DNA from: DATFFO01 sp963744905
GTDB lineage: Bacteria; Actinomycetota; Acidimicrobiia; Spongiisociales; ZC4RG35
Assembly: GCA_963744905.1 (NCBI GenBank)
Contig: CAVUUV010000003.1
Coordinates: 310,001 to 374,000 of the forward strand
Direction of reading: 5' to 3'
Length of the DNA: 64,000 nt
The notes below the pieces were generated by a model, which saw nothing but the letters and a program-made list of their open reading frames with translations, was not told where the DNA came from and ran no database searches. Of the stretch, positions 33,498 to 41,642 are shown in pieces; the stretch's first letter is position 1; each line of letters begins with the position of its first letter. Both the position numbers and the translations under genes were made by a program.

Positions 33498-34295
33498 ATG
33501 GCGGACCTTCGACTGGTCAGTTATCTGGCTCCCAGCATCTTTCCCCTCTATGAAGCCGTGGCCGACGCCCTGGGCGCCCGTCTGGGGCTGACGGTGGAGC
33601 TCACCGCCGGTGCCGGATACGACAGCTTCACCGCGGATCATCCGGACATGAGCTTCATCTGCAGCCTGGCCTGGATCCACCTCGCTGAGCTCGGGCACAC
33701 GTCGGGGGTTCCCATTGCCGCCCCGGTCCTGTCGGGGCCTCGCTACGGCGGGCGGCCGATCTACTACTCCGACGTGATCGTCGCCACCGACAGTGACGCC
33801 CGATGCTTCCTCGACCTGCGCGGCCAGACCTGGGCATACAACGAGCAGCTTTCGCAATCCGGCTACGGAATCACCCGCTATCACCTGGCCAGTCTCGGTG
33901 AGACCTCCGGGTTCTTCGGGGAAGTGGTGGCGGTCGGCTCTCACACGACTGCCATCCGCCGGGTGGCAGCAGGCGAGGTGGACGGATCCGCCATCGACTC
34001 ACAGGTGCTCGAGGTGGCATTGCGCCTCGATCCACGCCTGGGAGACCGAATCCGAATCATCGACCAGCTCGGGCCGTCAACGATCCAGCCTGTCACATTG
34101 TCGGCCCGCCTACCGGCCGATCTCCGCTCACAGATACTCGGAATCCTGGTCTCGCTACACGAGGACTCCCGGGTCGCTCCCCGCCTGGCATCCTGTCTGG
34201 TCGACCGTTTCGTGCCCGCTGGTCCAGATAGCTATCAGGACATCCGCCACATGCTCGACACGTGCCGGCGGGCCGGATTCATGGAGCTCCGCTGA
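33498..34295 (+). CDS. PhnD-like substrate-binding-fold protein without signal peptide
   Basis: A 265-residue type-2 periplasmic-binding-fold protein of the phosphonate/phosphite (PhnD/PtxB) family: VSYLAPSIFPLYEAVADALGARLGL at the N-terminus, DMSFICSLAWIHLAELG, the hinge PIYYSDVIVATDSDAR, and AGEVDGSAIDSQVLEV later. It lacks a signal peptide or lipobox, and no PhnC/PhnE partner is adjacent, so it may be a cytosolic sensor or a transporter orphan. The ATG is seven bases downstream of a TAGGAT box (33485-33490), leaderless type. Confidence 0.75.
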   Translation: MADLRLVSYLAPSIFPLYEAVADALGARLGLTVELTAGAGYDSFTADHPDMSFICSLAWIHLAELGHTSGVPIAAPVLSGPRYGGRPIYYSDVIVATDSDARCFLDLRGQTWAYNEQLSQSGYGITRYHLASLGETSGFFGEVVAVGSHTTAIRRVAAGEVDGSAIDSQVLEVALRLDPRLGDRIRIIDQLGPSTIQPVTLSARLPADLRSQILGILVSLHEDSRVAPRLASCLVDRFVPAGPDSYQDIRHMLDTCRRAGFMELR

Positions 34296-34310
34296 GCGGG
34301 CGGTCCTCCA

Positions 34311-34388
34311 TTCATTGGACGTAGGAGAACCCGTCTCCACTTCTTTGGACGCTGGCTAGCGCTATGCGTTCGTGGAGGTCCAAAAGAA
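34311..34388. repeat. Dispersed nested-palindrome repeat, copy 3 (TTCTTTGGAC family)
   Basis: A shorter, degenerate copy: TTCATTGGAC, GGAGAACCCGTCTCC, TTCTTTGGAC, GCTAGCGCTATGCGTTCG, GTCCAAAAGAA. The inner part is inverted relative to copies 1 and 2 (CTATGCGTTC against GAACGCATAG). It lies between the convergent PhnD-like and GH1 genes. Confidence 0.7.
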
Positions 34389-34400
34389 CGGAGGAGGGCT

Positions 34401-35783
34401 TCAGTCGACCGAGAGCTCCTCTTCGCCGGCCAGCCACTTCCGGTACCAGTGCCCGCTGTCCTTGATGGTCCGCTCCTGGGTCTCGTAGTCGACCCGTACC
34501 AGCCCGAAGCGCTTGCTGTAGCCCTCGGCCCATTCGAAATTGTCCAGCAGCGACCATGCGAAATATCCCCGCACGTCCACACCCTCGGAGATGGCATCGG
34601 CGACGGCGGCTAAGTGCAGCTGCAGATAGCGCGCCCGTTCGGGGTCGTGAACCGAACCATCCGCCGACACCTCATCGTGGTAGGCGGCGCCGTTCTCGGT
34701 GATCAGCAGGGGGACGGGCGGGTAGTCGGCGTCGACCCGCTTCAGCATCCACACCAGGCCCTCGGGCTCCACGCCCCAGCCGGTCGCGGTCAACTCCCCC
34801 GGAGGCCGGGTGATCATGGCCCCATCGGCGGCGGGCCACTCAGGCGGTGCCGGGGCACCGGGCACGTGGGCCACGTGGTGGATGTTGTAGTAGTTGACCC
34901 CCAGGAAATCGATGTCCTGGCGTGCTCCGGCCAGGTCGACGGGATCGATGACGTCGTCGATCCCGAATCTCGAGTGCGCCTCGAGGACCTCGTCGGGATA
35001 GGTGCCGAAGAACACGGCGTCGGCGAACTGGCGGTTCTGGATGGCGTCAACCGCCGCCGCCGCCTGACGGTCATCGTCGGTGTCGCCCGCCGGCCAGGCG
35101 GGGATCAGGTTGAGGACGATGCCCAGCTGGTCATCTGGCCGGGGCGAAGTTTGGCGGAGGGCGGCGATGGCCCGGTGATGGGCCAGCATCAGGTTGTGGG
35201 CGGCGACATAGGCGCTGCCGGGATCGGTCAGACCGGGGGCGAAGAGCCCCTTACCGTGCCCCAGGTAGGCAGCACACCACGGTTCGTTGTGAGTCGTCCA
35301 GATCCGGACCAGGTCGCCGAGTCTCTCCTTGGCCACGGTGGCGTAGTCGGCAAACCATGTGGCGGATCTCACGTCAAGCCATCCCCCCACATCCTGCAGA
35401 GCCTGGGGCAGGTCCCAGTGATAGAGGGTGACGACGGGCTCGATGCCGGCCTCGACCAGCGCCTGGCACAGGCTGCGGTAGAAGGCCACCCCGTCCTCGT
35501 TGACCCGCCCGGTTCCTTCGGGGAGGATTCGGGACCAGGAGATGGAGAATCGATAGGCGTCGACCCCCAGCTCCTCCATCAGCCTCACGTCCTCCCGGTA
35601 GCGGTGGTAGTGATCGTCGGCCACGTCCCCGGTGTCGCCGTCGTGAGTGGTACCCGGCGTGTGCGAGAAGGTGTCCCAGATGCTGGGCCCTCGCCCATCC
35701 TCCGCAGCGGCTCCCTCGATCTGGTAGGCGGAAGTGGCCACACCCCACGAGAATCCGTCCCCGAAATCTGCCCTGGTGGTCAT
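34401..35783 (-). CDS. GH1 family beta-glucosidase
   Basis: A 460-residue retaining beta-glucosidase (or beta-galactosidase/fucosidase) of family GH1. The N-terminus has FSWGVATSAYQIEGA; the acid/base is E167 in TTHNEPWCAA; the nucleophile is E363 in LLITENGAAYHDE; the sugar-binding region WSLLDNFEWAEGYSKRFGLV is near the end. No signal peptide, so it is cytoplasmic and acts on imported oligosaccharides. No sugar transporter is adjacent. Complete in length. Confidence 0.96.
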   Translation of the reverse strand: MTTRADFGDGFSWGVATSAYQIEGAAAEDGRGPSIWDTFSHTPGTTHDGDTGDVADDHYHRYREDVRLMEELGVDAYRFSISWSRILPEGTGRVNEDGVAFYRSLCQALVEAGIEPVVTLYHWDLPQALQDVGGWLDVRSATWFADYATVAKERLGDLVRIWTTHNEPWCAAYLGHGKGLFAPGLTDPGSAYVAAHNLMLAHHRAIAALRQTSPRPDDQLGIVLNLIPAWPAGDTDDDRQAAAAVDAIQNRQFADAVFFGTYPDEVLEAHSRFGIDDVIDPVDLAGARQDIDFLGVNYYNIHHVAHVPGAPAPPEWPAADGAMITRPPGELTATGWGVEPEGLVWMLKRVDADYPPVPLLITENGAAYHDEVSADGSVHDPERARYLQLHLAAVADAISEGVDVRGYFAWSLLDNFEWAEGYSKRFGLVRVDYETQERTIKDSGHWYRKWLAGEEELSVD

Positions 35784-36141
35784 TGATGCCTGATCCTTCT
35801 CTTCGATGCCTGACGGCCGCCATCAGACGTCTGGAGGAGGCACGATAGGGCTACCACCACCCAGGATGGACGTGTGACGGAACGCGACCGCCTGAGCGCC
35901 CTCGGTGCGGCGACGTGGAAAGCCGTGATCGCCACCTCGCGAACACGATCATGAGCCGGCGTACGAACCGGAGTCCAGCCCTGCGGAGACTCACCATCTC
36001 GGGATCGACGCCGTTAGTGGCGGGGAAGTCGGAAGGAAGTAGTTGACGAGAACCTGGGTAGCGGTCCGGGCAGGCAGGGCAGGATGAACGAGGCGGGCGG
36101 TCTCAAGACGAGAGCAGTGACCCTTTGCGCTTCCGGCCCGC
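35784..36141. other. Intergenic region without recognisable gene
   Basis: About 360 bp upstream of the GH1 gene. Only a 26-codon open frame starting with GTG at 35874 is visible; it has no recognisable similarity and may be a gene remnant. No repeat, RNA or strong promoter was identified. Confidence 0.5.
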
Positions 36142-36633
36142 TCACAGCAACCGACTCACTCCGGCCAGCTCCATGGCGACAGCCATCGACTCGGGTCCCG
36201 GTTCCTGGATGGCCCTGTCCACCGCCTCCGCCAGCTCCTCGCCCAGCGGCCGTTCCCAGGGCGACCTGATCAGGGCGAGGTGGGCGCGCCGCCTCCTAGA
36301 AGGAGCCCCGGCCGACCGCCTCCGCCGCCAGTGGGAAGGCCGCCATCCAACCGAACTCGACATCGAGACCGCGGTATCCGTCGTGCTCCAGAGATCCCCA
36401 TCTTTCACAGGCCGCCTCCCCCGTCTCCCGACATGTCCGATCGCCGCACCGCCATCGCACCCAGCACAGGACGCTGAGCGCAACAGTCGCTCCTCACCCC
36501 GGAGAGATGACAGCACGTCCTGGCGGGACGATTCGGCTATGACGGGAGCCCGAGTCGGATCGAGGGCCGCTCCGCAATGGGAACAGAATCGAGCCTCGGG
36601 AGCGTGGCCCTGCCCGCAAGCCTGACACTGCAT
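36142..36633 (-). CDS. Putative zinc-ribbon protein, possibly decayed
   Basis: A possible 163-residue protein. The N-terminus is a convincing zinc ribbon (CQACGQGHAPEARFCSHCGAAL, Cys-x2-Cys ... Cys-x2-Cys). The middle is Arg-rich with one further CxxC (CAGC) and low-complexity character. The C-terminal 40 residues (PLGEELAEAVDRAIQEPGPE and on) look like an ordinary helix. The mixed quality suggests a lineage-specific small gene or one with a frameshift. It is next to a MITE-like insertion, a sign of local decay. Confidence 0.4.
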   Translation of the reverse strand: MQCQACGQGHAPEARFCSHCGAALDPTRAPVIAESSRQDVLSSLRGEERLLRSASCAGCDGGAAIGHVGRRGRRPVKDGDLWSTTDTAVSMSSSVGWRPSHWRRRRSAGAPSRRRRAHLALIRSPWERPLGEELAEAVDRAIQEPGPESMAVAMELAGVSRLL

Positions 36634-36742
36634 CCGTGGAGGCTACCTCTCCTCCGGCGAACCCCCGGACCGGCGCAACTCCCCGGCCCAACGAGAGGGA
36701 ATCCGATCGCATTTCGCCAGAGAGCCTCTCAGGCCGAAATGA

Positions 36743-36910
36743 CTAGGAGCCTGTTGGATAATGCCGTTGCTCGGATTGGCGGCCAGGCGCGCCAGACGCA
36801 AGGCCGAGGTTTCGCCACTCCTTGTGCCGGAATGGCGGGGCCGAGAACGCAGTGGGTGGTGATGCATGGTCGTCGAGATGGGTGACATGCATTGTTCAAC
36901 GGGCTCCTAG
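36743..36910. mobile_element. MITE-like element with 21-bp terminal inverted repeats
   Basis: A 168-bp segment bounded by CTAGGAGCCTGTTGGATAATG (21 nt, 36743-36763) and the inverted complement CATTGTTCAACGGGCTCCTAG (36890-36910), matching at 18 of 21 positions. No transposase reading frame fits inside. The outermost CTAG on each side could be part of the repeat or a 4-bp target duplication. The right-hand CTAG supplies the stop codon of the NfnB-like gene. It is probably a non-autonomous derivative of an IS whose full copy is elsewhere in the genome. Confidence 0.7.
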
Positions 36911-38340
36911 ACCCCGGCCGGCTCGGGAGCCCATACCCCGCTATTGAGGTATTCGTCGATGGAGGCAGCCGCCTTGCGTCCCGCCCCCATCGCCAGGATG
37001 ACCGTCGCTCCTCCGGTGACTATGTCGCCTCCGGCGAAGACGCCCTCCCGCTCGGTGCGCCCGGTGGCATCATCGGCGACGATGGTACCCCGATCGGAGG
37101 TGGTCAGCCCGGGCGTGCGCGAGAGCATTGGGTTGGGGCCGTTGCCCACCGCGATCACCACCACGTCCACCGGCACTTCGACGGTCGCACCGACGATGGG
37201 AGTCGGACGGGGGCGGCTCCCGTCATCGGGAGTGACGAGCCGCATCCTCTGCAGCTCCATGGTGTGGAGCCATCCCTCGTCCCCCAGGAAGGCGACGGGG
37301 CTAACCAGGAATTCGAAATGTACACCCTCCTCGCGGGCGTGGCGGATCTCCTCGCGGCGGGCGGGCATCTCGTCCTCGGTGCGCCGGTAGTAGATGCTGG
37401 CGTCCCTCGCCCCCAACCGTAGGGCGGTACGCACTGCATCCATGGCGGTGTTCCCGCCTCCGATGACGGCTACCCGCTTGCCGGCTACCTCGGGAACGGG
37501 AGTCTCCGCCCCCAACTGGTAGCCCCGCATGAGGTTGACACGGGTCAGAAATTCATTGGCCGAAAGCACTCCCACCAGGTGCTCGCCCGGCACCTCGAGG
37601 AAGCGGGGCAGGCCCGCTCCCACGCCCACGAAGACCGCGTCATGGCGCTCCAGAAGGTCGTCGATGGTCTCGGCTCTTCCGATCGGCGTGTCCAGTTCGA
37701 ATTGGACCCCGTGCCGCTGAAGAACTGCCACCTCGGCCGCCACCACATCCTTGGGCAGCCGGTACTCGGGGATCCCGTACACCAGCACGCCACCCGGCTC
37801 GTGCAGGGCCTCGTAGACGGTGACGGCGTGGCCCAGGCGCACCAGGTCGAAGGCGCAGGCCAGCCCGGCCGGCCCGCTGCCCACCACTCCCACCGACTTG
37901 CCGGAGGGCTCGACCGGCTCCAGGGGCCCGGTCAGCCAATCCAGACGGGCGACATCAGCGACGAAGCGCTCCAGATGACCGATGGCGATCGGCTTCTCCT
38001 GTCGTGCCAGCACACAGGCACCCTCGCATTGGGCTTCCTGGGGACAGACCCGCCCGCACACTGCGGGCAGCGAGTTGTCTGTTATCACCACTTCGGCCGC
38101 CTTGACGAAGTCGCCTTCCGCCACCGCCGTGATGAACTCGTCGATCCGCACCCCGACCGGACAGCCCTCGACGCACTTGGGGTGGGGGCAACGCAGGCAA
38201 CGACTCGCCTCCAGCATGGCCAGCTGGGCCGTGTAGCCCAGGTTGACCTCGTCGAAGCTCTCCGCCCGCTCCCGCCCCGGACGCTCCGGCATCGCGGTGC
38301 GGTCCATGGCCATGCGCTCCTTGCGGGTGGGCTGGCTCAT
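36907..38340 (-). CDS. NfnB/GltD-like NAD(P)H-dependent flavoprotein, large subunit
   Basis: A 477-residue flavoprotein of the glutamate-synthase-small-subunit/NfnB/SudA family. The N-terminus holds two [4Fe-4S] sites (CLRCPHPKCVEGCP and CGRVCPQEAQCEGAC), then an FAD Rossmann motif (VGVVGSGPAGLACAFDL) and an NAD(P) motif (VAVIGGGNTAMDAVRTAL). Paired with the next-upstream gene it makes an NfnAB- or SudAB-like complex that exchanges electrons between ferredoxin, NADH and NADPH. The ATG at 38340 overlaps the partner stop codon by 4 bp. Its own stop codon lies in the right end of the MITE-like element. Confidence 0.88.
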   Translation of the reverse strand: MSQPTRKERMAMDRTAMPERPGRERAESFDEVNLGYTAQLAMLEASRCLRCPHPKCVEGCPVGVRIDEFITAVAEGDFVKAAEVVITDNSLPAVCGRVCPQEAQCEGACVLARQEKPIAIGHLERFVADVARLDWLTGPLEPVEPSGKSVGVVGSGPAGLACAFDLVRLGHAVTVYEALHEPGGVLVYGIPEYRLPKDVVAAEVAVLQRHGVQFELDTPIGRAETIDDLLERHDAVFVGVGAGLPRFLEVPGEHLVGVLSANEFLTRVNLMRGYQLGAETPVPEVAGKRVAVIGGGNTAMDAVRTALRLGARDASIYYRRTEDEMPARREEIRHAREEGVHFEFLVSPVAFLGDEGWLHTMELQRMRLVTPDDGSRPRPTPIVGATVEVPVDVVVIAVGNGPNPMLSRTPGLTTSDRGTIVADDATGRTEREGVFAGGDIVTGGATVILAMGAGRKAAASIDEYLNSGVWAPEPAGV

Positions 38341-39161
38341 CCGCCCACCTCCAACTCCGCCAGACGCCGGGCCTCGAACTCCCGATAGGCGCGGTTGCGG
38401 ATGGCGAGGACCCCGAAGTCGACCCGATGGGCATCGAACTCGGGACCGTCCACGCAAGCGAACTTCGTCTTGCCCCCCACCAGCACCCGACAACCGCCAC
38501 ACATCCCCGTCCCATCCACCATGATCGGGTTGAGGCTGACCAGAGTCGGTATCTGTTCGCTCCGGGTCAGTTCGGCCACCGCAGCCATCATCGGAATCGG
38601 ACCGATGGCCACTACCCGATCCACCCGCTCCCGGCCCGTGATTTCCGCCAGCGCATCGGTGACCAGGCCCTTTCGCCCCAGCGACCCATCGTCGGTGGTG
38701 ACGACGACCTCGTCGGCAAAGGCGGCGATCTCCTCGGTCAGGATGACCAGGTCGGCGCTTCGGCCTCCCACCACCACGATGACCCGGTTCCCGGCCTCTG
38801 CCATCGCCCGGGCGGTGGGATAGGCGATGGCGGTTCCTACCCCACCACCGACCACCACGACCGTCCCGAACTCCTCTACCTCCGAGGGCACCCCGAGGGG
38901 ACCTGACACGTCGGCGATCTCGGCCCCCGCCTCCAGCTTGTTGAGGGTGCTGGTGGTCTTGCCCACCCCCTGGACGATGAGCGTGATCAGACCATCGTCC
39001 GGGTCAGCCTCGGCCACGGTGAGGGGGATCCGCTCACCTTCGGAGTCGACCCGAATGATCACGAACTGTCCCGGCGACCAGTGCTTGGCTACCCGGGGGG
39101 CGCGGATGTGGAATCGCTTCACGGCGGGAGCGATCAACTGAGCAGACACGACCTCGAACAT
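38337..39161 (-). CDS. NfnA/SudB-like ferredoxin-NAD(P) reductase subunit
   Basis: A 274-residue FNR-fold subunit: FAD-binding barrel (about 1-95, FVIIRVDSEGERIPLTV), NAD(P)-binding half (VVVVGGGVGTAIAYP), and a C-terminal [2Fe-2S] cysteine cluster (GTGMCGGCRV then FACVDGPEF), as in NfnA and dihydroorotate dehydrogenase electron-transfer subunits. With the co-translated large subunit it should form a soluble redox hub; whether it bifurcates electrons cannot be decided from sequence. A DosR-like site (39200-39213) lies about 40 bp upstream of its ATG. Confidence 0.88.
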   Translation of the reverse strand: MFEVVSAQLIAPAVKRFHIRAPRVAKHWSPGQFVIIRVDSEGERIPLTVAEADPDDGLITLIVQGVGKTTSTLNKLEAGAEIADVSGPLGVPSEVEEFGTVVVVGGGVGTAIAYPTARAMAEAGNRVIVVVGGRSADLVILTEEIAAFADEVVVTTDDGSLGRKGLVTDALAEITGRERVDRVVAIGPIPMMAAVAELTRSEQIPTLVSLNPIMVDGTGMCGGCRVLVGGKTKFACVDGPEFDAHRVDFGVLAIRNRAYREFEARRLAELEVGG

Positions 39162-39199
39162 TCCATCCCCATGGTCCTCCCGGGGGAGGCCGAAACGTA

Positions 39200-39213
39200 G
39201 GGACCTAGGTCAT
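39200..39213. promoter_or_regulatory. DosR-like motif upstream of Nfn pair
   Basis: GGGACCTAGGTCAT matches GGGnCnWWnGnC and diverges only in the last two bases. It lies about 40 bp upstream of the NfnA-like start. Similar elements occur at 44475 and 59326. Confidence 0.35.
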
Positions 39214-39335
39214 AGCCGGCGGCGGGAGTAAGTCCATTTCGCCTATCTCCCCCCGAAACCCCGCTCCGGGGGAGGAAACGGTCGGCGCGGGACGCTCAGG
39301 GGTCACGCGAACACCGGAGCCGCGGCCGCGAGCGG

Positions 39336-41627
39336 TCAGCCGGTTTGGAGCGAGGAGTAGAGCTCCTCTTCCTGGTCGAAATGGAGCTGGACGATGGCAT
39401 GGAGCGCGTAGAGGATGCGTCTCAGATCACGTATGTCGGCTGCTTGGGGCCCGTCGGGGCCGAGCTCGTCGAGCTGGCGACGGTACACATCGACCAGATG
39501 GAAGATCTCCCGATGAGAGCGGCTCATGGTGGCGAGTGGGTCATCGCCGCCCAGCAGTTCCGCCACCTGCGGGTAGACCTCCTTCTCGTCGGCCATCTCG
39601 TGGGGAAGGATCTCGTCGACGAGGAGGTCCTTCAGAACCATCAGGTCCTGGCGGGCCCGGGGGGACGGCACCAGGTCGAGTCGGTCGGCCGTCTCCCGGA
39701 TCGAGGCGAGCCGGGGCATGAGCTGGTCGTGCTCGGCCCGGAGACGCTCCGACAACTCGGCGGGGAGCCGGGGCCCCGCCTGCGAGGGGGCCCGGGCGGA
39801 TAGGGCCCGCAGAGCGCTGATGATGGCGGCCACATCGATCCCCTCCTGGATGAGAGCTCCGATGATGGGCAGGATCAGCCCGAAAGAGGCGAATCCCATC
39901 GCCACCAGAGAGAGGCCCATCCCCAGTGCTGCACTCTGACCGGCGATCCGACGGGAGCGCTGGGCAATGGCTATGGCATCGACCAGACGCTCCAGCCGGT
40001 CCACCATCAACACCACGTCGGCCGTCTCTGACGAAGCGGTGGCTCCCCGAGCACCCATCGCCACGCCCACGTCGGCTGCGGCCAGAGCGGGAGCGTCGTT
40101 GATGCCGTCACCCACCATCGTCGTCACTCCGAGCGATTTGAGCTCTTCCAGCGCCTCGACCTTCTCCCTGGGCGTGCATTCGGCCAGGACCTCGTCCACG
40201 TCTATGGCCATGCCGACCGACCTGGCTACCACGGGATGGTCGCCGGTTGCCATGACGATCTTGCGTACTCCCATCCTTCGCAGGGCGCGGATTGTGCCGG
40301 GGGCGTCGGGACGGATGGTGTCGTCGAAGGTCAGAGCCGCACGCACCTCGCCATCGATCGACACGTAGACGGCTAGCGGCCCGAGCCGGGTGGTTCTCCC
40401 CCGGAATGTGGCCAGCGCCTCGGAGGGCCGTCTCCCCTCCAGAAGCCAGTCGAGTCTCCCCACCGCCACTTCGCGGCCCTCGACCTTGGCCGCCACCCCC
40501 GAGCCTGCCACCTCGGTGACATCCCGGGGAATGACCAGGTCCAGATTGCGACCCCGGGCGGCCTCCACGATCGAACGCGCCAGGACGTGGGTCGAGGTCT
40601 GGTCGACGGATGCGGCCAGACGCAGCGCCTCCTCATCGGCCACCTCGCCGTCGAAACAGACGATCGAGCGCAGAATGGGCTGCCCGACGGTCACCGTGCC
40701 CGTCTTGTCGATCAGCAGGGCCCGGGTACGGGCCAGGGACTCGAGCGAACCTCCACCCCGAAACACGACGCCTCGCCGGGCGGCCCTGGATATCCCCGAA
40801 ACGACCGCGATGGGGACCGCCAGGAGGAGGGGGCAGGGTGTGGCCACCACCAACACCGCCAGCGCCCGCACAGGATCCCCCGACACAGCCCATGCCAGGC
40901 CCGACATCCCCAATGCCACAGGGACGAACCATCCCGCCCATAGATCGGCGAGGCGCACCGAGGGGGCACGCTCCTCCCGGGCCTCCTTCACAAGCCGAAC
41001 GATGCCGGCGTAGGTGCTGTGCTCCGAGGTGGCGGTGGCCTGGATCTCGAACACTTCGGCTGAGTTGACCGTGCCACTGGAAACCAGGTCGCCCTTCTTC
41101 CTCTCCACCGGCAGGGCCTCCCCGGTGAGGCTCGACTCGTCCAATACCGCCCCGTCGCTCAACAGCAACCCGTCGACAGGCACCACTTCAGACGCCTTTA
41201 CCAGGAGACGGTCCCCGGGCCGGACGGATTCAACCGCCACCACCTGAACCTCACCGTTGTGGACGAGGCTGGCCTGGCGCGGAACCCGGCTGATCAGCGA
41301 GGTCAACTCCCGCTCGGCCCTCCCGGCGGCATATTCCTCCAGGAACCGGCCGGTGGCCAGCATGAGGCCGATGATGGCGGCAGTGAGGAACTCTCCCAGG
41401 GCCAGGGCGGCGGCCACAGCCAGCAGGGCGATGATGTCGATCCCGGGCTGGCGCCGCCTGACCTTGGTCCACAGCTCCCCCAGCAGTGGCAGGGCGGGCA
41501 GGACACCGGCCAGCCCGAAACAGACGTCGGCTACCGTGGGATGACCGAGCCACCACAAGAGACCGCCGACCGCCAATCCGGTTGCGGCCGCAGCCAGGGC
41601 CGAGCCGGTGACGGTACGGGAGCTCAC
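39336..41627 (-). CDS. P1B-5-type metal ATPase with C-terminal hemerythrin domain
   Basis: A 763-residue heavy-metal P-type ATPase. It has the actuator loop DESSLTGEALP, the membrane metal site TPCP at 263-266, the phosphorylated D307 in DKTGT, the hinge GDGINDAPAL, and QEGIDVAAIISALRAL in the last TM pair. TPCP together with a C-terminal hemerythrin domain (about 635-763, His/Glu ligands in AEHDQL, LPHEMADEKEVYP, MSRSHREIF and LHFDQEEELY) is the P1B-5 pattern typified by Sinorhizobium Nia, which exports Ni2+ and Fe2+. The hemerythrin tail probably senses iron or oxygen. It starts 15 bp after the GTPase gene ends. Confidence 0.9.
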   Translation of the reverse strand: MSSRTVTGSALAAAATGLAVGGLLWWLGHPTVADVCFGLAGVLPALPLLGELWTKVRRRQPGIDIIALLAVAAALALGEFLTAAIIGLMLATGRFLEEYAAGRAERELTSLISRVPRQASLVHNGEVQVVAVESVRPGDRLLVKASEVVPVDGLLLSDGAVLDESSLTGEALPVERKKGDLVSSGTVNSAEVFEIQATATSEHSTYAGIVRLVKEAREERAPSVRLADLWAGWFVPVALGMSGLAWAVSGDPVRALAVLVVATPCPLLLAVPIAVVSGISRAARRGVVFRGGGSLESLARTRALLIDKTGTVTVGQPILRSIVCFDGEVADEEALRLAASVDQTSTHVLARSIVEAARGRNLDLVIPRDVTEVAGSGVAAKVEGREVAVGRLDWLLEGRRPSEALATFRGRTTRLGPLAVYVSIDGEVRAALTFDDTIRPDAPGTIRALRRMGVRKIVMATGDHPVVARSVGMAIDVDEVLAECTPREKVEALEELKSLGVTTMVGDGINDAPALAAADVGVAMGARGATASSETADVVLMVDRLERLVDAIAIAQRSRRIAGQSAALGMGLSLVAMGFASFGLILPIIGALIQEGIDVAAIISALRALSARAPSQAGPRLPAELSERLRAEHDQLMPRLASIRETADRLDLVPSPRARQDLMVLKDLLVDEILPHEMADEKEVYPQVAELLGGDDPLATMSRSHREIFHLVDVYRRQLDELGPDGPQAADIRDLRRILYALHAIVQLHFDQEEELYSSLQTG

Positions 41628-41642
41628 GAGCGGAAGAGGCTG

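Noticed and set aside
35874..35954. Short 26-codon open frame as a gene
   Set aside because: Too short, no ribosome-binding site and no recognisable sequence; possibly a remnant.
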